Origin: Herbidospora cretacea | GTDB taxonomy: Bacteria > Actinomycetota > Actinomycetes > Streptosporangiales > Streptosporangiaceae | Reading direction: 5' to 3' | Length of the DNA: 64,000 nucleotides | Assembly (NCBI RefSeq): GCF_001570605.1 | Contig: NZ_BBXG01000020.1 | Span: 62,001-126,000 of the forward strand | In this document: positions 8,077 through 15,829 of the stretch, one piece after another | Layout of the letters: every line of letters begins with the position of its first letter | Numbering within the stretch: position 1 is the stretch's first letter | The notes under the pieces: model-generated | The model's database searches: none | The model's input: only the letters and a program-made list of their open reading frames with translations | Told to the model about the DNA's origin: nothing | Program-made: the position numbers and the translations under genes

Positions 8077-8712
8077 ATGGCTGTTGAGTCGGCACAGACC
8101 CTTGAGCGGGGATTAAGGCTGCTTCGTCTCCTCGCGGAGACGCCGGGCGGGCTCACGCCGACGGAGCTGGCGGCGGCGCTGGGCGTCAGCAGGCCGGTCG
8201 TCTACCGGCTGGTGGCCTCGCTGCAGAACGAGGGGTTCGCGCGCCGCGACGCGGCCGGACGGGTGCTGCTCGGGTTCGGCGTGGTGAGGCTGGCCCAGGC
8301 GGTGCAGCCGCTGCTGATGGCGGCGGCGGTCCCGGCGCTGCGGCGGCTGGCCGAGGGGTCGGGCGCGACCGCCCACCTGACCGTCGCCGAGGGGTCCGAG
8401 GGGCTGGCCGTCGCGGTGGTCGAGCCGTCGTGGACGAATCTTCACGTCGCCTACCGGGCAGGATCCCGTCATCCGCTGTCGAAGGGCGCCGCCGGGCTGG
8501 CGATCCTGTCGCTGCGCGAGGGCAGGCCGCGTATTCAGGCCACCGAGGGGCAGCTCCAGGAGGGAGCCCGGGGCGTGGCCGCGCCGATCACGGGGCTCGG
8601 GTGGCTGGAGGCGTCGGTCGGGATCATCTCGTTCGGCGATCTCGACGTCTCGGTCGCGGGCCCGCTCGTGTCGGAGGCGGCCAAGGAGCTCGGGGAGGCG
8701 CTTGACGTATAG
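8077..8712 (+). CDS. IclR-family transcriptional regulator
   Basis: 211 aa. N-terminal winged helix (TLERGLRLLRLLAE ... LTPTELAAALGVSRPVVYRL, recognition helix about residues 33-45), linker, then the IclR effector domain (AHLTVAEGSEGLAVAVVEP, HPLSKGAAGLAIL). It is shorter than the usual 250 aa, mainly in the effector domain. Position immediately before hmgA suggests it controls homogentisate breakdown, as IclR proteins often do for aromatic pathways; the divergent flavoenzyme shares its promoter region and may also be a target. The ATG is chosen because the family starts just before this helix and the CATAAT lies 7 bases upstream. Confidence 0.85.
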   Translation: MAVESAQTLERGLRLLRLLAETPGGLTPTELAAALGVSRPVVYRLVASLQNEGFARRDAAGRVLLGFGVVRLAQAVQPLLMAAAVPALRRLAEGSGATAHLTVAEGSEGLAVAVVEPSWTNLHVAYRAGSRHPLSKGAAGLAILSLREGRPRIQATEGQLQEGARGVAAPITGLGWLEASVGIISFGDLDVSVAGPLVSEAAKELGEALDV

Positions 8713-8713
8713 T

Positions 8714-8727
8714 GGACGGTAACGTCC
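8714..8727. promoter_or_regulatory. Inverted repeat before hmgA, candidate IclR operator
   Basis: GGACG-GTAA-CGTCC is a perfect 5-bp-arm inverted repeat that begins 2 bases after the iclR stop and lies 23 bases before the hmgA ATG. TTGACG at 8702-8707 precedes it. Position, not any known consensus, suggests an operator. Confidence 0.4.
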
Positions 8728-8750
8728 GGTATGCGTACAGGGAGGCGACG

Positions 8751-9908
8751 ATGCCGCACTATCGCACCGTGGGAGAGGTTCCCCGTAAACGCCATGTCCA
8801 GTTCCGCCGTCCGGACGGCGGCCTCTACGCCGAGGAACTGATGGGCGAGGAGGGGTTCTCCTCCGACGCCTCCCTGCTCTACCACCGCCACGCGCCCACC
8901 GCCATCACCAAGGCCGAGAGCGTCGCCGCGAATCACCACGCCCTGGAGCCCAACCTGCCGCTGTCACCCCGGCACTTCCGGACACAGGACCTCGCCCCCG
9001 ACGGCGACCTCGTCTCGGGCCGGCGGCTGCTCGCGGGCAACGGCGACGTGCGGATCGGCTACGCCGCGACCGACCGTCCGAGCGAGCTCTACCGCGACTC
9101 GATGGGCGACGAGTGCGTCTACATCAAGTCGGGCCGGGCCCGGTTCGAGTCGATGTACGGCGCGCTGGAGGTCGGCGAGGGCGACTACGTGGTGATCCCC
9201 ACGGGGACCATCCACCGCTGGGTGCCGTCGGGGCCCGTGGAGGCCCTCACGATCGAGGCCTCCGGGCACATCCGGCCGCCCAAGCGCTACCTCTCCCAGT
9301 TCGGCCAGTTCCTGGAGCACGCCCCCTACTCCGAGCGCGACCTCCGCGCCCCTGCCGAGCCTCTCGTCGTCGAGGGCGAGGACGTCCCGGTCCTGGTCCG
9401 GACGCGGGGCGGGCTGACCCGGCTGACCTACCGCAACCACCCGTTCGACGTGGTCGGCTGGGACGGGTGCCTCTACCCCTACGTGTTCAACATCAGCGAC
9501 TTCGAGCCGGTGGTGAAGCGGACCCACGCGCCGCCGCCCGTCCACCAGACGTTCGAGGGGCCGGGCTTCGTGATCTGCTCGTTCTGCCCCCGGCCGCTCG
9601 ACTTCCACCCGGACGCGGTGCCGATCCCGTACAACCACCACAACGTCGACTCCGACGAGTTCATGTTCTACGTCGGCGGCGACTACTCGGCGCGGGCCGG
9701 TTCCGGCATCGACGTCGGGTCGGTGTCGCTCCACCCGGCCGGGTTCACCCACGGGCCGCAGCCGGGGGCGGTCGAGGCGGTCATCGCGTCGGGGGCGACC
9801 CACACGTCCGAGCTGGCCGTCATGATCGACACGTTCCGGCCGCTCGACCTCGGGCCGGGGGCGCTGGCCTGCGAAGACGGCGACTACGCCTGGACCTGGG
9901 CGCGATGA
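8751..9908 (+). CDS. hmgA: Homogentisate 1,2-dioxygenase
   Basis: 385 aa. It opens the aromatic ring of homogentisate with O2 to give 4-maleylacetoacetate in tyrosine and phenylalanine breakdown. The sequence shows the HmgA cupin features: YRTVGEVPRKRHVQF at the N-terminus, the GDEC and VIPTGTIHRW cupin strand (about residues 120-160), NHHNVDSDEFMFYVGGDY, and SLHPAGFTHGPQP with the iron-ligand His and Glu residues. GGAGG 5 bases before the ATG at 8751 fixes the start; the longer open frame to 8712 is not needed. First structural gene of an operon, with an ATGA overlap into the next gene. Probably controlled by the IclR protein encoded just upstream. Confidence 0.93.
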   Translation: MPHYRTVGEVPRKRHVQFRRPDGGLYAEELMGEEGFSSDASLLYHRHAPTAITKAESVAANHHALEPNLPLSPRHFRTQDLAPDGDLVSGRRLLAGNGDVRIGYAATDRPSELYRDSMGDECVYIKSGRARFESMYGALEVGEGDYVVIPTGTIHRWVPSGPVEALTIEASGHIRPPKRYLSQFGQFLEHAPYSERDLRAPAEPLVVEGEDVPVLVRTRGGLTRLTYRNHPFDVVGWDGCLYPYVFNISDFEPVVKRTHAPPPVHQTFEGPGFVICSFCPRPLDFHPDAVPIPYNHHNVDSDEFMFYVGGDYSARAGSGIDVGSVSLHPAGFTHGPQPGAVEAVIASGATHTSELAVMIDTFRPLDLGPGALACEDGDYAWTWAR

Positions 9909-10651
9909 ACCCGCTGTTCGCCGCCCTGGTCGACGACGCGGGGCTGTTCCCGCCCACCTCCCTGCCGATGGCCGACGCGCTGGCCCGCCACGAGGCCGAC
10001 CGCGCGGCCGGCAGCAGGGTCCTCACCCACCGGTTCCTCTGCCTGGCCAGCCGCCTGCACGAGATCACCTCGCCCCGGCCCGAGAGGATCGGCGTGATCG
10101 TCGACGACCCCCACGCCGACCTGGGCGACGCCGACCTGATCGAGGTGCGGCTCGGCAAGCCCGTGCCGCACACCGACGCGCGGCTGTTCGTCGAGGTCAC
10201 CGCAGACGAGCTCGACGGAATGGACGCCGTCACCCATCCGGGGCACACGGGCCGCGCCGGGTTCAAGATCAGGTGTGGCGGGCTCACCCGGGAGGCGTTC
10301 CCCTCACCCGAGGAGGTGGCCCGGTTCATCACCTTCTGCGCCCGCAACGCCATCCCGTTCAAGGCGACCGCCGGGCTCCACCACGCCGTCCGCCACTACG
10401 ACACCACGCTCGGCGTCTGGCGGCACGGGTTCCTCAACCTGCTGCTGGCCACCCACGCCGCCCTGCACGACGGCGACCCGCTGCCGATCCTGGCCTCCTC
10501 CGAAGCGGATCGGCTGGCGCGTCTGGCGGTGGCCGTGCCAGAGGAAGAGGCTCTGAGAACCCGGGAGAGCCTGGTCTCCTACGGCTCGTGCAGCACCGCC
10601 CAGCCCATCGCCGACCTGCGAGAACTCGGTCTGATCGGAGAAGACGCGTGA
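9905..10651 (+). CDS. Unknown protein of the homogentisate operon, barrel-like
   Basis: 248 aa, ATGA overlap with hmgA and GTGA overlap with fahA, so translation is coupled to both. Strand-like blocks recur at regular intervals: RIGVIVDDP, LIEVRLGKP, RLFVEVT, GFKIRCGGL (about residues 118-126), IPFKATAGLHHAVRHYD (about 154-170), and a C-terminal ESLVSYGSCS. That pattern suggests a TIM-like beta/alpha barrel with conserved Lys, Cys, Arg and His-His at strand ends. I do not recognise a named family. The operon has dioxygenase and fumarylacetoacetase but no maleylacetoacetate isomerase, the step between them, so this protein is the natural candidate for a thiol-independent isomerase. That is inference from position only. 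Confidence 0.8.
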   Translation: MNPLFAALVDDAGLFPPTSLPMADALARHEADRAAGSRVLTHRFLCLASRLHEITSPRPERIGVIVDDPHADLGDADLIEVRLGKPVPHTDARLFVEVTADELDGMDAVTHPGHTGRAGFKIRCGGLTREAFPSPEEVARFITFCARNAIPFKATAGLHHAVRHYDTTLGVWRHGFLNLLLATHAALHDGDPLPILASSEADRLARLAVAVPEEEALRTRESLVSYGSCSTAQPIADLRELGLIGEDA

Positions 10652-11745
10652 GTTTCGGGCTCGACAACCTCCCCTATGGCGTGTTCTCGGTCGACGGCGG
10701 AAGTCCCCGCGTCGGGGTGCGGCTGGAAGACCAGGTGCTCGACCTGGCGCCCCTCCTGCACGACGACGTGTTCCTGGCGCCGAACCTCAACCCGTTCATG
10801 GCCCGGGGCCGCGCCGCCTGGCGGGCGACCAGGGGCCGCGTCCAGGATCTGCTCGCCGACGACCGCGGCGCCGAGCACCTGATCCCCCTCGATCGGGTAC
10901 GCCTCCACCTGCCCGTCGACGTGGCCGACTACGTCGACTTCTACGCCTCCCTCGAACACGCCTCCAACCTGGGCCGCATCTTCCGCCCCAGCGAGGAGCC
11001 GCTGAAGCCCAACTGGCGGCACCTGCCGGTCGGCTACCACGGCCGGGCCGGCACGGTCGTCGTCTCCGGCACGGAGATCCGCCGCCCCTGCGGCCAGCGC
11101 CCCTCGTTCGGCCCGTCGATGAAGCTCGACATCGAGGCCGAAGTGGGGTTCGTCGTGGGCGCGGGCAGCGGCCTGTGCGAGCAGCCCGGCGCGTTCGAGG
11201 AGCACGTCTTCGGCGTCGTCCTGGTCAACGACTGGAGCGCCCGCGACATCCAGGCCTGGGAGTACGTCCCCCTCGGCCCCTTCCTCGGCAAGTCGTTCGC
11301 CACCTCGATCTCCGCCTGGGTCACCCCGCTCGACGCCCTCGAACACGCCCGCGTCACCGGCCGCACCCAGGACCCCGCGCCCCTCGACTACCTGCGCCGC
11401 AACGCCGAATGGGGCCTCGACCTCGGCATGACGGTCACGCTGAACGGCGAGGCGATCAGCCACCCGAACTACCGGGACATGTACTGGACCCCCGATCAGA
11501 TGCTCGCCCACATGACCGTCAACGGCGCCTCCCTGCGCACCGGCGACCTCTACGCCAGCGGCACCGTCTCCGGCGCCGACGCCCCCGGCTCGCTGATCGA
11601 GATGACGTGGAACGGCGCCCGGCCGCTGAAGAGCGGCCAGTCGTTCCTCGAAGACGGCGACACGGTCACGATCACCGCCACGACCCCGTCAGGGCTCTCC
11701 CTCGGGGAGGTAACCGGCCGTATCCTGCCCGCTACCGTTCGGTAG
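10648..11745 (+). CDS. fahA: Fumarylacetoacetase
   Basis: 365 aa, somewhat shorter than the usual 400-plus. Last step of tyrosine breakdown: fumarylacetoacetate to fumarate and acetoacetate. FAH motifs are clear: DYVDFYASLEHASNLG (catalytic His and metal Asp, about residues 91-106), HLPVGYHGRAG, MKLDIEAEVGFV (metal Glu), VNDWSARDIQAWEYVPLGPF (metal Asp) and GKSFATSISAW. The small N-terminal domain is present but trimmed. GTG at 10648 overlaps the preceding stop as GTGA. Third gene of the hmgA operon; the L,D-transpeptidase gene follows after 7 bp and may be read through. Confidence 0.92.
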   Translation: MSFGLDNLPYGVFSVDGGSPRVGVRLEDQVLDLAPLLHDDVFLAPNLNPFMARGRAAWRATRGRVQDLLADDRGAEHLIPLDRVRLHLPVDVADYVDFYASLEHASNLGRIFRPSEEPLKPNWRHLPVGYHGRAGTVVVSGTEIRRPCGQRPSFGPSMKLDIEAEVGFVVGAGSGLCEQPGAFEEHVFGVVLVNDWSARDIQAWEYVPLGPFLGKSFATSISAWVTPLDALEHARVTGRTQDPAPLDYLRRNAEWGLDLGMTVTLNGEAISHPNYRDMYWTPDQMLAHMTVNGASLRTGDLYASGTVSGADAPGSLIEMTWNGARPLKSGQSFLEDGDTVTITATTPSGLSLGEVTGRILPATVR

Positions 11746-11752
11746 CGTTGGC

Positions 11753-12865
11753 GTGGTGCCGCGCCTCTTCTTCCTGTTCACGGCCCTGATCACCCTCGTC
11801 GGTTGCTCACCGGTGACCGCCCTGACCCCCGTCGGCGTCGCGATCTCCCCCTCCCTGGGCGAGACGCGGGCGGTCCCCGACCGGGGCCTGACGATCAGAG
11901 CCGTCGGCGGCGTCCTGAAGTCGGTCGTGGTGACCGCCGCCGGCCAGAACGTCCCGGGCAGGTTCAACCGGGAGAAGACCGAGTGGCGCTCGTCGTGGAC
12001 GCTGCGCCCCGGCACCGACCACCTCGTCTCCGCCGTCACCTCCGACCGCCGCGTCTCCGGCCGCTTCCGCACCCTGATGGGCACCGCGCCGACCCCGCCG
12101 AAGGTCGACCCCCTCCCCGGCGAGACCGTGGGCGTCGGCATGCCGATCGTGGTCACCTTCCCGGTCCCGGTGCCCGACCGGGCCGCCGTCGAGCGCGCCT
12201 TGGAGGTCGTGCCCGACCGCCCGGTCGAAGGCGGCTGGCACTGGTTCTCCGACACCCAGGTCGTCTGGCGTCCCCGCTACTACTGGCAGCCCGGCACCCG
12301 GGTCCGCTTCACCGCCCACCTGACCGGCCTGCGCTTCGCCCCCAACGTGTACGGCACCACGGATCCCACCGCCACCTTCGTCATCGGCCGCAGCATGACC
12401 AGCCTCATCGACACGCGCACGTTCCGGATGACCGTCCACCGGGACGGGGTGCCGGTCCAGGACATGCCGATCAGCGCCGGCATGGCCACGACCAGGGAAT
12501 ACACCACCACCAGCGGCGTCCACCTGACGATGGAGAAGAAGGAGAAGGTCCGCATGGTCGCGCCGCGCCGCAAACCGGGCGACCCCGAGTACTACGACCT
12601 GATGATCGACCACGCCGTCCGCATCTCCAACAGCGGCGAGTACGTCCACGCCAAGGACAACCTGTGGGCCCAGGGCCGCCTGAACGTCAGCCACGGCTGC
12701 GTCAACGCCCGCCCGGACCAGGCCAAGTGGTTCTTCGACAACTCGCTCCGGGGAGACCCCGTAGTGATCGTCGGCACCGACAGGCCCCTCGAACCGGCCA
12801 ACGGATGGGGTTTCTGGCAACTGGCATGGAACGACTGGAAGGCGGGCAGCACTCTCTCTTCCTGA
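11753..12865 (+). CDS. L,D-transpeptidase lipoprotein (LdtMt2-like)
   Basis: 370 aa. Signal peptide with lipobox LVGC near residue 19 anchors the protein to the outer face of the membrane. Two immunoglobulin-like domains follow (PKVDPLPGETVGVGMPIVVTF; HWFSDTQVVWRPRYYW). The YkuD catalytic domain ends with SHGCVNARP; the Cys near residue 316 is the nucleophile, with the upstream VRISNSGEYVHA block. Such enzymes make 3-3 cross-links in peptidoglycan and are abundant in actinobacteria. It starts 7 bp after fahA, with no clear Shine-Dalgarno, so start choice between tandem GTG codons (11753, 11756) is open. A function in homogentisate breakdown is not suggested; neighbourhood is probably coincidental. 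Confidence 0.9.
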   Translation: MVPRLFFLFTALITLVGCSPVTALTPVGVAISPSLGETRAVPDRGLTIRAVGGVLKSVVVTAAGQNVPGRFNREKTEWRSSWTLRPGTDHLVSAVTSDRRVSGRFRTLMGTAPTPPKVDPLPGETVGVGMPIVVTFPVPVPDRAAVERALEVVPDRPVEGGWHWFSDTQVVWRPRYYWQPGTRVRFTAHLTGLRFAPNVYGTTDPTATFVIGRSMTSLIDTRTFRMTVHRDGVPVQDMPISAGMATTREYTTTSGVHLTMEKKEKVRMVAPRRKPGDPEYYDLMIDHAVRISNSGEYVHAKDNLWAQGRLNVSHGCVNARPDQAKWFFDNSLRGDPVVIVGTDRPLEPANGWGFWQLAWNDWKAGSTLSS

Positions 12866-12892
12866 CATGTAGGTTGATAGAAGGAACCCCCT

Positions 12893-13342
12893 ATGGATAG
12901 GGCGGTGCAAATGGATTCGTGGATCGTGTGGCTGATCCTGGCGGCGGCGCTGGGCGTCGCGGAACTCTTCACGCTGACCGCCGCCATGGGCATCATCTCC
13001 GTCGCGGCCCTGCTCACCGCGGGCGTCGCCGCGGTCGGGCTGCCGGCCGGCCTGCAACTCCTGGTCTTCGTCCTCGCCTCCGGCGGCGGCCTGCTCGGCC
13101 TCCGTCCCCTGGCCATGCGCCACCTGAAGCAGCCGCCCGCCCAGAAGTTCGGCGTCTCGGCCCTGGTCGGCAAACCCGCCTACGTGACCCACGAGGTCAC
13201 CGGCCGAGGCGGCCGGGTCAAGATCGGCGGTGAGGAGTGGTCGGCCCGCGCCTATGACGACACCCTCGTCATCCCCGTGGGCGCCACCGTCGACGTGTTC
13301 GAGATCGAGGGCGCCACCGCCCTTGTTTATCCTCGGGAGTGA
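12893..13342 (+). CDS. NfeD-like membrane protein
   Basis: 149 aa. Three hydrophobic helices (WIVWLILAAALGVAELF; MGIISVAALLTAGVAAVGL; LQLLVFVLASGGGLLGL) precede a soluble OB-fold of about 60 residues (SALVGKPAYVTHEVTGRGG ... GATVDVFEIEGATALVYP), the NfeDC arrangement. NfeD proteins pair with SPFH/stomatin proteins in membrane microdomains, and the next gene, 3 bp on, is such a protein. GAAGGA lies 7 bases before the ATG at 12893; a second ATG at 12911 is possible. Confidence 0.85.
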   Translation: MDRAVQMDSWIVWLILAAALGVAELFTLTAAMGIISVAALLTAGVAAVGLPAGLQLLVFVLASGGGLLGLRPLAMRHLKQPPAQKFGVSALVGKPAYVTHEVTGRGGRVKIGGEEWSARAYDDTLVIPVGATVDVFEIEGATALVYPRE

Positions 13343-13345
13343 CCA

Positions 13346-14413
13346 ATGGAAGTCGCCCTTCTCGTCATCCTGATATTGGTCGCGATGTTCGCGGTCGTCA
13401 CGGTGTTCAGGACGGTCAGGATCGTCCCTCAGGCGCGCGCCGCCAACGTGGAGCGCCTCGGCCGCTACAGCCGCACCCTGGATCCGGGCCTCAACTTCGT
13501 GATCCCGTACATCGACCGGGTCCGGCCGCTGATCGACCTGCGTGAACAGGTCGTCAGCTTCAAGCCCCAGCCGGTCATCACCGAGGACAACCTGGTCGTC
13601 GACATCGACACCGTCCTGTACTTCCAGGTCACCGACCCCCGGGCGGCGGCCTACGAGATCGCCAACTTCATCCAGGGCGTCGAGCAGCTGACCGTGACGA
13701 CGCTGCGTAACGTCGTCGGCGGCATGGACCTGGAGAAGACGCTGACCAGCAGAGACACCATCAACAGCCAGCTGCGCGGGGTGCTCGACGAGGCGACCGG
13801 CAAGTGGGGCATCCGGGTCAACCGGGTGGAGATCAAGGCCATCGACCCGCCCAAGACCATCAAGGAGGCGATGGAGAAGCAGATGCGCGCCGAGCGCGAC
13901 AAGCGCGCGGCCATCCTCACCGCCGAGGGTCTCCGGCAGTCGCAGATCCTCACGGCGGAGGGCGAGAAGCAGAGCGCGATCCTGCGGGCAGAGGGCGAAC
14001 GCACCAGCCAGATCCTCAAGGCCGAAGGCCAGTCCCAGGCGATCGACGAGGTCTTCCAGGCCGTCCACCGCAACGACCCCGACCCGAAGCTGCTGGCCTA
14101 CCAGTACCTCCAGATGCTCCCGGAGCTCGCGAACGGCCCGGGGAACACGTTCTGGGTCATCCCGTCCGAGGTCACGTCGGCGCTCCAGGGCGTGTCGAAG
14201 GCTTTCACCGAGGCGCTGCCGCAGTCGGCGGCGACCCGCGACCAGCCCTCGCGCGACCGCCCGGCGGGGGCGGAGGCCGTCCGTCAGGCGGAGGCCGCGG
14301 CGGCGGAGGCCAAGGCCGAAGCGGACGCCGACTCCCTGCCCCGCTCGATCGAGAAGGGCAACGCGGTCCCGGACCCCCTTCAAGACCTCGACCGATCCAG
14401 AGACCGGGCCTGA
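13346..14413 (+). CDS. SPFH/band 7 (QmcA/stomatin-like) membrane protein
   Basis: 355 aa. One N-terminal membrane helix (about residues 3-21) is followed by the SPFH domain: VPQARAANVERLGRY, LDPGLNFVIPYIDRV, DLREQVVSF, VVDIDTVLYFQV, NRVEIKAIDPPKTI. A long coiled coil rich in Ala-Glu follows (repeated QILTAEGEKQSAILRAEGE units, about residues 185-235), then a basic, Ala-rich tail ending in DRSRDRA. With the NfeD partner it should form membrane-bound oligomers involved in membrane domain organisation or protein quality control. GGGAG lies 7 bases before the ATG. Its stop is 6 bp from the stop of the convergent fic gene. Confidence 0.9.
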   Translation: MEVALLVILILVAMFAVVTVFRTVRIVPQARAANVERLGRYSRTLDPGLNFVIPYIDRVRPLIDLREQVVSFKPQPVITEDNLVVDIDTVLYFQVTDPRAAAYEIANFIQGVEQLTVTTLRNVVGGMDLEKTLTSRDTINSQLRGVLDEATGKWGIRVNRVEIKAIDPPKTIKEAMEKQMRAERDKRAAILTAEGLRQSQILTAEGEKQSAILRAEGERTSQILKAEGQSQAIDEVFQAVHRNDPDPKLLAYQYLQMLPELANGPGNTFWVIPSEVTSALQGVSKAFTEALPQSAATRDQPSRDRPAGAEAVRQAEAAAAEAKAEADADSLPRSIEKGNAVPDPLQDLDRSRDRA

Positions 14414-14419
14414 GGGCAC

Positions 14420-15766
14420 TCAGCCGCTGATGCCGAGGACCTTCCGCAGGTCATGGACCGGAAACCAGGCGAATCCGCGGCCTTCGGGCACTTTGGTGAG
14501 AAGGCCGCGGGCCTCCAGTCCCTGCAGATCCGTCCGGGCCGTCTGCGCTGCGACGTCGTGACTTCTGGAGTGTGACTGCACGGTGTAGCGGGCGTCGCTC
14601 TTCTTGATCGCGTGTTGGATGACCGCGATCTGGCGGTGGTTGAAGTGGTCGGCCAGGTCGGCGACGGCCCGCTGGAGGTCGCGGGTCTGCCGGACCTTCC
14701 GATCGAGGTATTCGTGCAGGTCGGTGATGGCCTGGCTGATGATGCCGAGTTGGGCGGCGATGAAGTAGGTCAGGTCGCCCTCGTCCTGCTCGCAGTGCAG
14801 GAAGCTCCGGGCGTACTGGGCCGGGGCCCGCTTGATCAGGCGGGAGATCGACAGGAACTCGGTCAGCCAGTAGTCCTGGTTGAGCATCGACCAGTAGAAG
14901 AGCACCCGCGCGGTTCGGCCGTTGCCGTCGACGAACGGATGGTCGAAGGACAGCATGAAGTGCACAACGATCGCCCGGACGACCGGCGGCACGTAAGCGG
15001 TGCCCGTCTCCCCGTTGGCGAAGGCGCACAGCGCCTCGATCCGCGCGGGCAGTTCCTCCGCCGGGGGTGGCGCGTGGAGGGTGTTGCCCTCCATGTCCCC
15101 GACGACGACCCGCTCTTCGCCCGGTAGCTGCAGCCGTCCGGCCGTGGAGGGGTCGTCGAGGGTGCCCTCGGTGACGATGCGGTGGATCTCCGCGATCAGT
15201 GCCGGGGTCAGCTTCTCTTTGCGCAGCTCGCCGACCCGGCGCATGGCCTCGTAGTTGTTGAGGATCATCAGCTCGTCGCGGGTGCGCGGGTGACGGCCGG
15301 TGCGCAGCATGTCCTTCGCGACCTTGTACGTCGTCGACGCGCCCTCCAGTTGTGAGGAGGTGATGGCCTCCTCGATGAGGGAGTTGACGACGTACTGATC
15401 CCGGGTCGGCGCGTCGTGGGTGACCGGTTCGGGCACCCCGATCCGGCCGCTGGTCTGCCTGACCACGTTCTCGATGCCCCGGAGCACCTCATCGGGGAGG
15501 GTGTACGAGAAAGGGTGGCCGTTCTCGAATTGCAGTGGCAGGTCACGCCGGACAGCGACCCGGGCCGCCTTCGTCGCGGCCCACCATTCCTCGACCGTGA
15601 AGCCCTCAGGGACCGGGCGACGACGGAATTCGTCCCAGGGGAGGTAGCGCTCACCCGCGATCGACAAGCCGCGTTGCATGACCTCGACGAGGCGTCCGCT
15701 CGGGAGCGAATTGAGGATCTGCGCCCACGATGGCGGCGGCTTAGGGATGCGCACCCGATCCTCCAC
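14420..15766 (-). CDS. Fic-family protein with autoinhibitory helix and C-terminal wHTH
   Basis: 448 aa. The Fic active-site loop reads HPFVDGNGRTARVLFYW, a full match to HPFx(D/E)GNGR, so AMP transfer or a related nucleotidyl/phosphoryl transfer is expected. An inhibitory motif SxxxEG (SSQLEG) lies well before it, the class II arrangement in which the helix Glu blocks ATP binding. An N-terminal DUF4172-like leader precedes it. The C-terminal 90 residues look like a winged helix (DHFNHRQIAVIQHAIKK; SHDVAAQTARTDLQGLEARGLL). Its target is unknown; the DNA-binding tail and the palindrome in its promoter suggest self-regulation. No separate antitoxin gene is visible. Confidence 0.88.
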   Translation of the reverse strand: MEDRVRIPKPPPSWAQILNSLPSGRLVEVMQRGLSIAGERYLPWDEFRRRPVPEGFTVEEWWAATKAARVAVRRDLPLQFENGHPFSYTLPDEVLRGIENVVRQTSGRIGVPEPVTHDAPTRDQYVVNSLIEEAITSSQLEGASTTYKVAKDMLRTGRHPRTRDELMILNNYEAMRRVGELRKEKLTPALIAEIHRIVTEGTLDDPSTAGRLQLPGEERVVVGDMEGNTLHAPPPAEELPARIEALCAFANGETGTAYVPPVVRAIVVHFMLSFDHPFVDGNGRTARVLFYWSMLNQDYWLTEFLSISRLIKRAPAQYARSFLHCEQDEGDLTYFIAAQLGIISQAITDLHEYLDRKVRQTRDLQRAVADLADHFNHRQIAVIQHAIKKSDARYTVQSHSRSHDVAAQTARTDLQGLEARGLLTKVPEGRGFAWFPVHDLRKVLGISG

Positions 15767-15788
15767 TCTAGCTGCTAATTCTGCTCAA

Positions 15789-15812
15789 GTTAACAGCTAA
15801 TTAGCTGTTAAC
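15789..15812. promoter_or_regulatory. Perfect 24-bp palindrome upstream of fic
   Basis: Arms GTTAACAGCTAA and TTAGCTGTTAAC meet with no spacer; the centre lies 34 bp before the fic ATG. Partial copies of the AGCTAA/TTAGCT word flank it (about 15769-15779 and 15825-15834). It is much richer in A and T than its surroundings. Operator is more likely than terminator because no stable GC stem is formed. Confidence 0.6.
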
Positions 15813-15829
15813 AACGCCAGATTCAGCAG

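Noticed and set aside
9113-9904. Upstream extension of the 248-aa operon protein
   Set aside because: Out-of-frame shadow of hmgA; the ATGA overlap at 9905 is the natural start.
11807-14419. 870-codon minus-strand frame across the Ldt, NfeD and SPFH genes
   Set aside because: Antisense of three well-supported genes, no domain.
15789-15812. Palindrome as a terminator of the GTPase operon or as a recombination site
   Set aside because: It lies upstream, not downstream, of fic and is outside the GTPase gene end only by position; its AT-rich stem is weak and no integrase is near.
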